Source: JAENWD01 sp963837165
GTDB taxonomy: Bacteria > Acidobacteriota > Vicinamibacteria > Vicinamibacterales > JAENWD01
Length of the DNA: 64,000 nucleotides
Assembly (NCBI GenBank): GCA_963837165.1
Contig: CAWIMD010000002.1
Coordinates: 744,001 to 808,000 of the forward strand
Reading direction: 5' to 3'
Shown: in pieces, positions 27,186 through 36,687 of the stretch
Position numbering within the stretch: position 1 is the stretch's first letter
Layout of the letters: each line of letters begins with the position of its first letter
Notes under the pieces: generated by a model
The model's database searches: none
The model's input: only the letters and a program-made list of their open reading frames with translations
What the model was told of the DNA's origin: nothing
Made by a program: the position numbers and the translations under genes

Positions 27186-28349
27186 ATGACGCGATCGCGC
27201 GCTGCCGGCTCGTTCGGGGCTGCCCTGCTCCTGCTCCTGCTCGCTTCCGGGCGCGCGCGCGCGCAGCCGGCCGACGCGCCGATCGCGATCGCGAGCCCCG
27301 CCGATGGCTCCTACGTGAGCGGCCCGATTACCCTCGAAGCGCGCGTCGCCGGAGGGATCGACGTCCGTCAGATGACCTTCTTCGCCGACGGCCGCAGCGT
27401 GTGCACCGTCGTGGCGCGGCCCTGGGTGTGTCCGTGGGACGCCGGAGCCGGCATCCGCGACCACGTCATTCGCGTGGTCGCGACCCTGGCCGGCGGCCGG
27501 CGCGTCGTCGTGACCGTCCGCACGCGGAATGCAGGATATGCGGAGACCGTGGACGTGGAGGTCGTGCAGGTGACGGCCACTGTCACGGACGACAGCGGCC
27601 ATTTCGTCAAGGCGCTCACGCGTGACCAGTTCCGCGTGAAGGAAGACGGCGTGCCGCAGCGCCTGACCGCCTTCTCGGGGGAGAACACGCCGCTCGAGCT
27701 CGTCGTCGCGGTGGACGTGAGCGACAGCATGCGCGGCGCCATGACGACGCTCAAGGCGGCGGTGCGGGCGTTTCTGAGCGCCGTGCGACCGACCGACCAG
27801 GTCACGCTGGTCGCCTTCAACGACAACATCTTCACCCTGGCCCGGCGCTCGACCGATCCGGCTACACGGCTCAGGGCCGTGGACCGCCTGCAGCCCTGGG
27901 GCGGCACGGCGCTCTACGACGCGATCCTCACCTCGCTCAACGCCGTCGGAAAGCAGCCCGGGCGCCGCGCGGTCGTGGTCTTCACCGACGGCGAGGACCA
28001 GAACAGCGCCGCGTCCATGAAGCGCGTGGAGGCACGGCTCGAGACGAGCGATGCCACGATCTACACCATTGGCCTCGGCCGCAGCGTGCGCGATCACACC
28101 CTGGCCTCGATCCTGGAGCACATGTCGGATCTCAGCGGCGGCCGGCCGTTCCTGATCGACGATGCGCGGGAGCTCGACCGGGTCTTCGGGAGCATCGTCG
28201 AAGAGCTGTCGAACCAGTACCTGCTCTCCTACGCATCATCGAACGAGAAGCGCGACGGATCGTGGCGGAAGATTCGCGTCGAGTTGAGCGACGGGCGGTA
28301 TCACGTCCGCCATCGCCAGGGGTATCGGGCCCCAGGCGGACGCAAGTGA
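27186..28349 (+). CDS. VWFA-domain protein, acidobacterial type
   Basis: A 387-aa secreted protein: signal peptide AALLLLLLASGRARA-Q (cleavage near residue 27), an Ig-like N-terminal domain (IASPADGSYVSGPITLEARV), then the 'VWFA-related Acidobacterial domain' with an intact MIDAS DVSDS in LVVAVDVSDSMRGAM, DQVTLVAFND and VVVFTDGEDQNS. Such domains bind protein ligands through a divalent metal. The stop overlaps the start of the next VWFA gene (TGATG), so the two are coupled. Ligand unknown. Confidence 0.88.
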   Translation: MTRSRAAGSFGAALLLLLLASGRARAQPADAPIAIASPADGSYVSGPITLEARVAGGIDVRQMTFFADGRSVCTVVARPWVCPWDAGAGIRDHVIRVVATLAGGRRVVVTVRTRNAGYAETVDVEVVQVTATVTDDSGHFVKALTRDQFRVKEDGVPQRLTAFSGENTPLELVVAVDVSDSMRGAMTTLKAAVRAFLSAVRPTDQVTLVAFNDNIFTLARRSTDPATRLRAVDRLQPWGGTALYDAILTSLNAVGKQPGRRAVVVFTDGEDQNSAASMKRVEARLETSDATIYTIGLGRSVRDHTLASILEHMSDLSGGRPFLIDDARELDRVFGSIVEELSNQYLLSYASSNEKRDGSWRKIRVELSDGRYHVRHRQGYRAPGGRK

Positions 28350-31153
28350 TGCCGATGACGAGCAACCGCCGCGTCCGGACCCTGATCGCTGCCAGCCTGC
28401 TGTGCGGCTTCCCGATGCTGCACGGCGAGGGCGCGCAGGCGCCGGGCGTGCCCGCGGTCCAGGCGCCGCCGCAGCCCACGTTCCGCGCGTCCACGGATCG
28501 GATCGCGATCGATGTCACGGTCGTGGGCGACACGGGGGACGTCGTGAGCGGCCTCACGGCGGACGATTTCGTGCTCACGGTGGACGGCAAGCCACGCCCC
28601 GTGGTCTCGGCCGAGTTCCTGCGCACGAGCGACGCCCCGGCACCCTCCGGCGCGGCTGCCGGCCCGACCGGCACCACGTTCAGCAGCAACGAATCGACAG
28701 CCGGAGGACGGCTGGTTCTGCTGGCCTTCGACCTCGACGGCATCGCCGCCGGCGGTGGCCGCGAGCTGGCGCGCGCGGCGGCCGGTTTCGTCGACGCTCT
28801 GGCGCCGACCGATCAGGTCGGTCTCGTCGCGTTCCCGGCGGGAGCGAACATCCCCTTCTCGCCGGACCGCGCTCCGGTACGTGACGCCCTGGCCCATGTC
28901 GTCGGCCGCGGTGCGGGCGAGTTCCCGCACGCTCACGCAATCGGCCTCTCCGAGGCGTTCGACATCGAAGACGGCAACACCTTCGCGCTCTCGAGGGTGG
29001 TGGAGCGCGAGTGCCAGCGGACGCGCGAAGAGAACCCGGTCTGCCCGCGCCTGGTCGAAGAGGAGGCGCACACCCTGGCCACGACGTACCGGATCCGCAG
29101 CCAGCGCGCCCTCCAGACCTTTCAAGCCCTGCTCGTCTCGCTGCAGAAGGTGGACGCGCCGAAGATCCTGATCTGGGTGTCGGGCGGCGTGCCGCTGCCG
29201 TTCGCGGAGGTGGCCCTCGGCACGCTGTCGGCGGCCGCGGCGGCCGCGCATGCCACCGTCTATGTCGTCCACCTCGACAACCCGACGGCCGGCGTGGACG
29301 CGTCGCATGCGCTGCGATCGCCGACCCAGACGGCGGATCGGGCGATCGCGCGGCACGGCCTCGAGATGATGGCGGGCGTGACGCGCGGCGCGGTGTTCTC
29401 GAGCAGCGGCACCGGCGAGGACGCCTTCGCGAGGATCGCCCGCGAGATGTCGGCGTACTACCTGCTGAGCGCGGATGCCGATCCCTCGGATCGCGACGGC
29501 AGGACGCACCGGATCACGGTGACGCTCAAGGGGCGCACCGGCACCGTGCGCGCCCGCCGCGACTTCGTGGTGCCGACCCCTGCCGCCGCAGCCGCGCGCC
29601 CGCGCACGCCCGAGGAAGAAGTCGTGCGCGTGCTGCAGGCGCCCATTCCCGCCAGCGGCCTTCCGCTGGCGGTGGCGACCTACAACCTGCTGGCGCCGGG
29701 TGGCGACAAGGTGCGCGTGATCGTCGCGTCGGACATCGGCCGCTCCGAGTCGGCGCCGCTCGATGCGACGCTCGGCTACACCGTGCGATCCGCCGAGGGC
29801 AAGGCCGTCGCCAGCGCGGTGCACACCACGAAGGCCGAGCTGATGGATCAGACGGCGCCGGGCCCGGTGCACGCGACCGTCGCCATCGACCTGCCGCCCG
29901 GCGCGTACCGGCTGAAGCTCGCCGTCGTGGATGCGCAGGGCCGGACAGGCAGCGTGGAGCACTCCTTCGAGGCCTCTGTGAAGGGCAACGGCGGGCTGCA
30001 GGTGGCCGACCTCGTCCTCGCGCCGCCCGTCTCCGAGTCGGCGCCCGCGATGCGCCTCACGGCGGCGCCGGGCGCAAGGGCCGCGCCACTCGACGCATAC
30101 CTCGAGCTGTATGGCGCGACGGGCGCGGCGGCGCCCCGGGTGCGTGTTGCCGTGACGGACCAGGACAACGGCCCGACGCTGGCGGCCGCCGATGCCCCGG
30201 TCAGTCAACGCGGAGAGAAGGGCCGATACGTCGCCGGGACGACGCTGCCGCTCGGTCTGCTTCCTCCGGGCACATACGTCGCGCGCGCGACGGTCACGCT
30301 CGGCGCCACCACGGCCGAGCGCACGCGTCAGTTCCGTATCCTCGAGCCGGTGCCGGCCGATGACGTATTCAAGGCCGACCTCGAAGCCCGGGTCGGCGCG
30401 TTCGATCGGAACGATGTGCTGACGCCCGCTCTGCTCGGCCCGGCCGTCACGAGCGCGGCGGCGCTGGACGGCGGCAGGTCTGGCGATGCCGCGCACGCAC
30501 TTGTCGCCGACGTCGCGGCCGGGCGGCTCGATGGTCTGGCCCGCCTGTCGCGCAGCGGGACCGAGTCGCTCCTGACATCGTTCCTGCGAGGCCTGGCGTC
30601 CTATCGCGCCGGCAGGATCGAGGAGGCGGCCGGGCACTTCCGCGCCGCGATCCGCGGATCGTCGGACTTCCTGTCCGGGGTGTTCTACCTCGGCGCCTGC
30701 TATGCGGCCGGCGGGAAGACCCGCGAAGCCGTTGCGGCCTGGCAGACAGCGCTCATCGCCGACTCGCCGCCGCCGGACGTCTATCGCGTGATTGCCGATG
30801 CCGACCTGCGGCTGGGCAATGCGGACGAGGCGTCGGAGCTGCTCGAAGAGGCTGCGGCGCGCTGGCCCGACGACGAGGCGTTCCGGATCCAGGGAGCCAT
30901 CGCGCGGGCAGCCAACGGCCACATCGACGAAGCGCTGGCCGGCCTCGGGCCGAGCCTCGAGGGCCAGGGCATCAATCCGCAGATCGGGGCGCTTGCGGTG
31001 CAGCTCGCCGTCGCGCGGGTGGCGCGGCAGCAGGACGCCGGCGCCGCCTCGGCGCTGCGCGATCTCGTCGCGCGTCTCACGGCCGGCGGCGTCGAGGTGC
31101 CCTCAATCGCCGCCCGTTGGCTCGCCTACCTGGACCGGCAGCCGGCCCCCTGA
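28349..31153 (+). CDS. VWFA-related protein with C-terminal TPR
   Basis: A 934-aa protein from ATG 28349 with a signal peptide (TLIAASLLCGFPMLHGEGAQA). Residues about 45-380 are the acidobacterial VWFA domain (AIDVTVVGDTGDVVSGLTADDFVLTVDGKP). Here the MIDAS position reads FDLDGIAAGG, so the metal-binding D-x-S-x-S is lost, unlike its upstream partner. A middle beta-rich region (about 430-660) follows and TPR-like repeats close the protein (GLASYRAGRIEEAAGHFRAAI, FYLGACYAAGGKTREAVAAW). Likely a periplasmic or surface scaffold acting with the preceding protein; role unknown. Confidence 0.85.
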   Translation: MPMTSNRRVRTLIAASLLCGFPMLHGEGAQAPGVPAVQAPPQPTFRASTDRIAIDVTVVGDTGDVVSGLTADDFVLTVDGKPRPVVSAEFLRTSDAPAPSGAAAGPTGTTFSSNESTAGGRLVLLAFDLDGIAAGGGRELARAAAGFVDALAPTDQVGLVAFPAGANIPFSPDRAPVRDALAHVVGRGAGEFPHAHAIGLSEAFDIEDGNTFALSRVVERECQRTREENPVCPRLVEEEAHTLATTYRIRSQRALQTFQALLVSLQKVDAPKILIWVSGGVPLPFAEVALGTLSAAAAAAHATVYVVHLDNPTAGVDASHALRSPTQTADRAIARHGLEMMAGVTRGAVFSSSGTGEDAFARIAREMSAYYLLSADADPSDRDGRTHRITVTLKGRTGTVRARRDFVVPTPAAAAARPRTPEEEVVRVLQAPIPASGLPLAVATYNLLAPGGDKVRVIVASDIGRSESAPLDATLGYTVRSAEGKAVASAVHTTKAELMDQTAPGPVHATVAIDLPPGAYRLKLAVVDAQGRTGSVEHSFEASVKGNGGLQVADLVLAPPVSESAPAMRLTAAPGARAAPLDAYLELYGATGAAAPRVRVAVTDQDNGPTLAAADAPVSQRGEKGRYVAGTTLPLGLLPPGTYVARATVTLGATTAERTRQFRILEPVPADDVFKADLEARVGAFDRNDVLTPALLGPAVTSAAALDGGRSGDAAHALVADVAAGRLDGLARLSRSGTESLLTSFLRGLASYRAGRIEEAAGHFRAAIRGSSDFLSGVFYLGACYAAGGKTREAVAAWQTALIADSPPPDVYRVIADADLRLGNADEASELLEEAAARWPDDEAFRIQGAIARAANGHIDEALAGLGPSLEGQGINPQIGALAVQLAVARVARQQDAGAASALRDLVARLTAGGVEVPSIAARWLAYLDRQPAP

Positions 31154-31215
31154 CCGATATTTCCGGAGCGCACGTGCGCGTCGTCGCGCGCCTCGCGGCC
31201 TGCCAACCTGCGCAG

Positions 31216-31280
31216 GCAGACCTGAAGGTCTGCGCTACATACGTCGCGCGCTCACATGTAGCGCAGGCCTTCAGGCCTGC
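31216..31280. repeat. REP-like paired hairpin element
   Basis: Two 25-nt arms (31216-31240 and 31256-31280) are inverted copies around a 15-nt spacer, differing at two positions. Each arm is itself a hairpin: GCAGACC-TGAA-GGTCTGC on the left and GCAGGCC-TTCA-GGCCTGC on the right, followed or preceded by CGCTACAT/ATGTAGCG. The two differences are compensatory, keeping both stems paired. Near-identical direct repeats (CCTGCCAACCTGCG, CCTGCCAATCTGCG) flank the pair. It lies between convergent genes, a usual place for REP/BIME elements. Confidence 0.75.
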
Positions 31281-31289
31281 CAATCTGCG

Positions 31290-31808
31290 TCATGGCTCAC
31301 GGATGCGTGCGAACTGCCACTGGTCCGTGATGGCATCCCGCTTGATGGCCGAGCGGCGCAGCGTCGCCTCCAGCACGAAGCCCGCCTTCTCGAGCACCCT
31401 GGCCGACGCCACGTTGAACGCGAACACCTGCGCGTAGATCCGCGACAGGCCGAAGCGCTCGAACGCCCACGGCACGAACGCCGAGACCGCCTCGGTCATG
31501 ATGCCGCGGCCCCAGTAGGGCTCGCCGAGCCAGAACCCGAGCTCGGCCGACACGCGCTCCACATCTTCCCGGAGGACGACGCCGATGCCGCCCGCGGCCT
31601 CGCCATCGACCTCGAGGCAGAAGTCCGTCGCGGGCAGGGCGCGCACCGCGTGCCGTACCCAGCTCTCGGCGTCCTCGAGCGTGTAGGGCGACGGAAAGCG
31701 GTCGCGCAGGTTCGCCCAGATGCGCGGATTGTCCGCGTTCCTGGCCAGCGCCGGCGCATCGTCCTGCCGCCAGTTACGCAGCACGCAGGCGGGCCGCACG
31801 AGGTACAT
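31290..31808 (-). CDS. GNAT-family N-acetyltransferase (RimJ/RimL-like)
   Basis: A 172-aa acetyltransferase. The acetyl-CoA fold is visible: N-terminal LRNWRQDDAPALARNADNPRIW, motif A LGFWLGEPYWGRGIMTEAV (Q/RxxGxG/A pattern GRGIMT) and motif B NVASARVLEKAGFVLEATLR. It probably acetylates an N-terminal or side-chain amine, or a small molecule. A perfect TATAAT (reverse, 31817-31822) ends 8 nt before the ATG, implying a leaderless message. Bases 31809-32047 upstream hold no gene. Confidence 0.88.
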   Translation of the reverse strand: MYLVRPACVLRNWRQDDAPALARNADNPRIWANLRDRFPSPYTLEDAESWVRHAVRALPATDFCLEVDGEAAGGIGVVLREDVERVSAELGFWLGEPYWGRGIMTEAVSAFVPWAFERFGLSRIYAQVFAFNVASARVLEKAGFVLEATLRRSAIKRDAITDQWQFARIREP

Positions 31809-32047
31809 GGCGCGGGATTATAGCGTCGGGAGGTCTCTCCAATTCACGTTCGGCGCGCTCCTGTTGTAGATTGCCTGCCGATTGTCTGCCGTCCTCCCGA
31901 TCCCCGCCCCCATCCGTCCGTCGCCGTTGCACGATCCGATCCTGCCTTACGTGCGCTCCGACGCGCTGACCGTCAGGCCGGACGACCTGATCGCGCCGGC
32001 CACCACGCCGACCTGCACGACGGCGTCCTCGTGAGAACATCGGGAGG

Positions 32048-34141
32048 ATGAGCCCTGGAGGACCGGCACAGCCGCACCGATCTCCAACCGCTCCGCAGGC
32101 CCTGCTGCGTCGCCTCGATCGCGACGGCGACGCAACGGGCCCGGACACGGGGTCCGAGTGGCTCGTCACGAACGGTCTGGGCGGGTATGCCTGCGGCACG
32201 GTAATCGGCGCCATCACGCGCCGCTTCCACGGCTTCCTGGTGGCTGCCCATCCGGGGCCGCTCGGGCGTGTGATGCTCCTCGACTACCTGGCCGAGGAGG
32301 TGCGCTTCGCCAACGATGCCACCGTCTGGCTCAACGCGCACATCCTGGACGGCGAGCTGCGCCAGGCGGACGGCAGCCAGTGTCTCTCCGGGTTCAGGCT
32401 CGAGTCCGGTCTCCCCGTCTGGACCTACAGGCTGCCGCAGGCGGTGATCGAACGCGCGGTCGTGATGCCGCATGGCCGGAACACCGTCCACGTCATCTAC
32501 CGCCTCGTGTCTGGCGATGGACCAGTTCGACTCAGCCTGCGTCCGCTGGTGGCGTTCCGGCGGCACAATGCGCCGCTGGACGAAGCGGCGGCACAACGGT
32601 ACGAGGTCACGGCCGGCGAGGGCACCGCCGAGATTCGCGGCAACGCCGGCATGCCAACGCTGCGTCTGGCCGTCCCCGGTGCGACGTTCACGCGGGACGC
32701 CGCCACCGTCAGGGGCGTCCAGTACGAGGTCGAGGCGCGCCGCGGCTACGACCACGTGGGCGTGCTCGAGAGCCCTGGATACTTCGGCGCCGACCTGACC
32801 ACGGATGGCCGGGTCGCCCTGACGGCGTCGACCGAGCCGTGGGAGTCGATCGGGGCCACGTCGGCCGGCGACGCCGACCGGGAAGAGCGCCGGCGGCGCG
32901 ACGGGCTGCTCGGCGCCGCGGACGCGGCCGCCCGCGGCGGCGCGCCAGGCGAGCTGGTTCTGGCCGCGGACCAGTTCATCATCGATCCCGTGACCCGCCC
33001 CGAAGATGTGGCGGGGCGGGGCCGACGCGGCCGGACGGTCATCGCGGGCTATCCCTGGTTCACCGATTGGGGGCGCGACACGATGATCAGCCTCGAGGGA
33101 CTGACTCTGGTGACGGGTCGGCACGACGCGGCGCGCCAGATCCTGCTCACGTTCTCGCACCACGTCCGCGACGGGCTGATCCCCAACCTCTTTCCGGAGG
33201 GGGAACACGAGGGGCTGTACCACACGGCGGATGCCACGCTGTGGTTCTTCCACGCCATCGCGCGCTACGAGGCGTGGACCGGCGACCGCTCGCTCGCCGA
33301 CGGGCTCGTGCCACTGCTCGAGGACATCGTCTCGCATCACGTCTCGGGCACGCGGTTCGGCATCCGGGTGGACGACGACGGCCTGCTGCGGCAGGGCGCG
33401 CCCGGCTACCAGCTCACCTGGATGGATGCCAAGGTGGACGACTGGGTCGTCACGCCGCGACGCGGCAAGGCCGTCGAGATCAACGCACTCTGGTACAACG
33501 CCCTGCGCCTGCTCGAGGGGTGGCTCGGCCAATGCGGCCGGCAGGCGGATGCGGACCGCACGCGAGCGCTGGCCCTCCGCGCGCGCGCGTCGTTCAACGC
33601 CCGGTTCTGGAGCGACAATCTCGGCCACCTTTTCGACGTGGTCGACGGCGAGGGCGGGGACGATCCGGCGTGCCGGCCGAACCAGGTGCTGGCCCTCTCG
33701 CTGCCACACCCCGTGCTGGACGAGTCCAGATGGGCGGCGGTGCTCGACGTCGTCTCCAACCGGCTGCTGACGCCGCGGGGGCTCAGGTCGCTTGCCCCGG
33801 ACCATCCCGACTACAAGCCGCACTGTGTTGGCCGCCTGCGCGACCGCGACGCGGCCTATCATCAGGGTACGGTCTGGTCGTGGTTGATCGGCCCGTACGT
33901 GGATGCCTGGCTGGCGCTGCACCCGGAAGGCCGGGCGGCGGCGCGCGGCGTCCTCGAGCCGATGCTCGATCAGCTCGACGAGGGCTGCATCGGATCCGTC
34001 GGGGAGATCTTCGACGGCGCCCCGCCGTTCTCGCCGCGTGGCTGCTTCGCGCAGGCCTGGGGCGTGGCGGAACTGTTGCGTGCGCTGGTGCGCACCGCAC
34101 CCCGCCCGACCCCGGTCGACGCCGGACGGAGCGATCGATGA
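32048..34141 (+). CDS. Glycogen-debranching enzyme (amylo-alpha-1,6-glucosidase type)
   Basis: A 697-aa protein. N-terminal GDE_N-like domain: SEWLVTNGLGGYACGTVIGAITRRFHGFLVAA. C-terminal (alpha/alpha)6 barrel: GYPWFTDWGRDTMISLEGLTL, HHVRDGLIPNLFPEGE, YHTADATLWFF and YHQGTVWSWLIGPY, matching the GDE_C/GH133-type domain with Asp in DWGRDT and DATLW as likely acid/base and nucleophile region. It removes alpha-1,6 branches from glycogen. The stop overlaps the start of the GH13 gene (ATGA), so both are coupled in alpha-glucan use. Confidence 0.88.
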   Translation: MSPGGPAQPHRSPTAPQALLRRLDRDGDATGPDTGSEWLVTNGLGGYACGTVIGAITRRFHGFLVAAHPGPLGRVMLLDYLAEEVRFANDATVWLNAHILDGELRQADGSQCLSGFRLESGLPVWTYRLPQAVIERAVVMPHGRNTVHVIYRLVSGDGPVRLSLRPLVAFRRHNAPLDEAAAQRYEVTAGEGTAEIRGNAGMPTLRLAVPGATFTRDAATVRGVQYEVEARRGYDHVGVLESPGYFGADLTTDGRVALTASTEPWESIGATSAGDADREERRRRDGLLGAADAAARGGAPGELVLAADQFIIDPVTRPEDVAGRGRRGRTVIAGYPWFTDWGRDTMISLEGLTLVTGRHDAARQILLTFSHHVRDGLIPNLFPEGEHEGLYHTADATLWFFHAIARYEAWTGDRSLADGLVPLLEDIVSHHVSGTRFGIRVDDDGLLRQGAPGYQLTWMDAKVDDWVVTPRRGKAVEINALWYNALRLLEGWLGQCGRQADADRTRALALRARASFNARFWSDNLGHLFDVVDGEGGDDPACRPNQVLALSLPHPVLDESRWAAVLDVVSNRLLTPRGLRSLAPDHPDYKPHCVGRLRDRDAAYHQGTVWSWLIGPYVDAWLALHPEGRAAARGVLEPMLDQLDEGCIGSVGEIFDGAPPFSPRGCFAQAWGVAELLRALVRTAPRPTPVDAGRSDR

Positions 34142-35820
34142 GCATTCACGACCTCTGGTACAAGAACGCCGTCATCTACTGCCTCGCCGTCGAGAAGTAC
34201 CTCGACGGCAGCGGCGACGGCGTGGGGGACTTCAAGGGGCTGACCGACAGACTCGACTACCTCGCGGGCCTCGGCGTGACCTGCCTCTGGCTGCAGCCGT
34301 TCTACCCCTCACCCAACAAGGACAACGGCTACGACGTCAGCGACTTCTACGGCGTGGATCCGAAATACGGCACGGCGGGAGAGTTCGTCGCGTTCATGAA
34401 CTACGCGCAGCAGCTCGGATTGCGCGTGATCGTGGACCTGGTCGTCAACCACACCTCGTCCAGCCACCCGTGGTTCCAGGACGCCCGCCGATCGGAGTCG
34501 TCCGAGTATCGCGACTGGTACCTCTGGTCGAAGCGCCGGCCGAAGCACTACGACGAGGGGATGGTGTTTCCGGGGGTACAGAAGGCCACGTGGACGCGCG
34601 ACGCGGAAGCCAGAGCGTACTACTTTCACCGCTTCTACGAGTTCCAGCCCGACCTCGACACGCACAACCCGCGGGTGCGCGAGGAGATCCAGCGCATCAT
34701 GGGCTACTGGCTGCAGCTCGGCGTCTCGGGGTTCCGGATGGACGCCGTGCCGTTCCTGATCTCGCGCAAGGGCGCCGGCGTGAAGCCGACGAAGGACTAC
34801 GAGCTGCTGCACGAGATGCGTGATTTCCTCCAGTGGCGCCGCCGGGACGCGATCCTGCTCGCCGAAGCGAACGTGCCGCCCCGTGAGAGCCTCGACTACT
34901 TCGGCGAACGCGGCGATCGGCTGCAGATGATGCTCAACTTTCCGGTCAATCAGCGACTCTTCTACGCGATGGCGACCGGAGACCTCCGCCCGCTTGTCAA
35001 GGCGCTCGAGGACACGCGCGACATCCCCGGGGCCGCACAATGGGTCAACTTCCTGCGCAGCCACGACGAACTCGACCTGGGCCGCCTCACCGAGACGCAG
35101 CGTCAGAAGACTTTCGCCGCGTTCGGGCCCGAGCCGACCATGCAGCTCTACGGCCGCGGCATCCGCCGTCGGCTCGCGCCGATGCTCAACAACGACCGGC
35201 GCCGGCTGGAACTGGCGTTCAGCATGCTCTTCGCCCTGCCCGGCACCCCCATGCTGCAGTACGGCGACGAGATTGGCCTCGGCGACGACCTCGATCTCCC
35301 CGAGCGGGAGTGCGCCCGTACGCCCATGCAGTGGTCCGATCAGGTCCGCGGCGGCTTCACGCTCGCCAGGCGGCCGGTGCGGCCGGTGATCGACGACCCG
35401 ATTTACGGCTACCGCCGGGTGAACGTCGCGGCGCAGCGACGCGATCCGACGTCGCTGCTCAACTGGATGACCCGGGTCATCCGCATCAGGAAGGAATGCC
35501 CCGAGATCAGCTGGGGAGAATGGCGGCTCCTCGGCAGCGACGCGGATGACGTGCTGGTCATGCGATACGACTTCCACGGCCGCGCGATGCTGACGGTCCA
35601 CAACTTTGGCGAGCACCCGCGGGCGCTGACCGTCGCTCAGCGCGACGTCGGATCCGGCACGCTCGTCGACCTGCTGTCGGACGAGCACAGCACCGCCGAG
35701 CACGGTCGGCACGTCCTCGAACTGCCGCCGGTACTGCTATCGGTGGTACCGCGTCGGCGGGCTCGATCGCCTGGGACCGCTGGTGGAGTGACGAGACGGA
35801 CGCCGGGTCGAACCGGCTAG
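34138..35820 (+). CDS. GH13 alpha-amylase family protein, trehalose-synthase-like
   Basis: A 560-aa enzyme from ATG 34138. GH13 conserved regions: VIVDLVVNHTSSSHPWF (region I), GFRMDAVPFL with nucleophile Asp (II), AILLAEANVPP with acid/base Glu (III), FLRSHDELDLG with transition-state Asp (IV). The opening WYKNAVIYCLAVEKYLDGSGDGVGDFKGL is that of TreS-like proteins, which isomerise maltose and trehalose. There is no fused maltokinase domain. Coupled to the debranching enzyme, so it may act on its released maltose. Convergent with the DeoR gene. Sucrose-cleaving GH13 members are an alternative. Confidence 0.85.
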   Translation: MSIHDLWYKNAVIYCLAVEKYLDGSGDGVGDFKGLTDRLDYLAGLGVTCLWLQPFYPSPNKDNGYDVSDFYGVDPKYGTAGEFVAFMNYAQQLGLRVIVDLVVNHTSSSHPWFQDARRSESSEYRDWYLWSKRRPKHYDEGMVFPGVQKATWTRDAEARAYYFHRFYEFQPDLDTHNPRVREEIQRIMGYWLQLGVSGFRMDAVPFLISRKGAGVKPTKDYELLHEMRDFLQWRRRDAILLAEANVPPRESLDYFGERGDRLQMMLNFPVNQRLFYAMATGDLRPLVKALEDTRDIPGAAQWVNFLRSHDELDLGRLTETQRQKTFAAFGPEPTMQLYGRGIRRRLAPMLNNDRRRLELAFSMLFALPGTPMLQYGDEIGLGDDLDLPERECARTPMQWSDQVRGGFTLARRPVRPVIDDPIYGYRRVNVAAQRRDPTSLLNWMTRVIRIRKECPEISWGEWRLLGSDADDVLVMRYDFHGRAMLTVHNFGEHPRALTVAQRDVGSGTLVDLLSDEHSTAEHGRHVLELPPVLLSVVPRRRARSPGTAGGVTRRTPGRTG

Positions 35821-35827
35821 GAATTGG

Positions 35828-36601
35828 CTAGACGAGCGTGACGTCGACATCGTGCGCCCGCACGGCACCGACGAATGCGGGGTCGGCGCGGCGGTCCGTG
35901 ATCAGGCGGTCCACGTCGTCCAGCCCCGCGATGACGGAGAGGCTCCGGCGGCCGAACTTGCTCGAGTCGGCGACCACGGTGACCTCACGGGACACCCGAA
36001 TCATCAGCGTGTTCAGCTGCGCCTCGAGGACGTCGGGCGTGGTCAGGCCGATCGCCGGATCCAGGCCGTCGACGCCGAGAAACAGGTGATCGGCGGTGAG
36101 GCCGCTGAGCACCTGCTCGGCCTGTGGGCCGACCGTGGAGTAGGACATTTCCCGCAGCAGCCCGCCGATCATGATCACGCGCACCTGGGGCAGGCCGGCG
36201 AGCTGCATGGCGATGTTCAGGCCGTTCGTGATCACGGTGATGGCGCGCGGGGGCCGGTGCTTGAGAAGCCGCGCGATCTCGGCCGTCGTGGTACCCGAAT
36301 CGAGGATGATCGTGTCGTGCTCGCCGACGAGCTGCACCGCCGCGGTGGCAATCCGCGCCTTCTCGTGCTGGTGCAGTGTTTCCTTCACCGAGAGCCGGAG
36401 GTCGATCTGGTCCAGGCACTTGATCGCCCCGCCGTGCGAGCGCACGAGCCGGCCGCGCCTGGCAAGCTCGTCGAGATCGCCGCGGATCGTGACCGTTGAC
36501 ACGTCGAACCGACCGGCGAGGCCCTCGACGGTCGCCCGCTCATGAGCGTCGAGCACCTCGAGAATCCGTCGGCGCCGTTCTTCGACGAGCAGCTTCGGCA
36601 T
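35828..36601 (-). CDS. DeoR/GlpR-family transcriptional regulator
   Basis: A 257-aa repressor from ATG 36601. N-terminal winged helix: RRRRILEVLDAHERATVEGLAGRFDVSTVTIRGDLDELARRGRLVRSHGGA. C-terminal sugar-phosphate sensor: IILDSGTTTAEIARLL, ITVITNGLNIA, LFLGVDGLDPAIGLTTPDVLEAQLNTLMI and VVADSSKFGRR. It lies downstream of the TonB receptor on the same strand (86-nt gap with a hairpin) and converges on the alpha-glucan genes, so either may be its target. Confidence 0.92.
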   Translation of the reverse strand: MPKLLVEERRRRILEVLDAHERATVEGLAGRFDVSTVTIRGDLDELARRGRLVRSHGGAIKCLDQIDLRLSVKETLHQHEKARIATAAVQLVGEHDTIILDSGTTTAEIARLLKHRPPRAITVITNGLNIAMQLAGLPQVRVIMIGGLLREMSYSTVGPQAEQVLSGLTADHLFLGVDGLDPAIGLTTPDVLEAQLNTLMIRVSREVTVVADSSKFGRRSLSVIAGLDDVDRLITDRRADPAFVGAVRAHDVDVTLV

Positions 36602-36664
36602 GGCGGCACAGGACGGGCACGACCGCTGGTTGCGGCCCCGCCCGTCGGTGATGCGCCGGCTCGC

Positions 36665-36685
36665 GGGCGCGGCCCTGCCGCGCCC
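36665..36685 (-). terminator. Hairpin after the TonB receptor gene
   Basis: GGGCGCGGC (36665-36673), loop, GCCGCGCCC (36677-36685): a perfect 9-bp GC stem 2 nt past the receptor stop codon. No T-run follows. It may attenuate read-through into the DeoR gene. Confidence 0.45.
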
Positions 36686-36687
36686 CG

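Noticed and set aside
28301..30922. 873-codon reverse-strand frame
   Set aside because: Antisense to the VWFA gene, which has signal peptide, domain and TPRs; the antisense has none.
32158..34137. Upstream part of a 1220-codon + frame
   Set aside because: Off-frame reading of the debranching enzyme that happens to join the GH13 gene; the true GH13 start is 34138.
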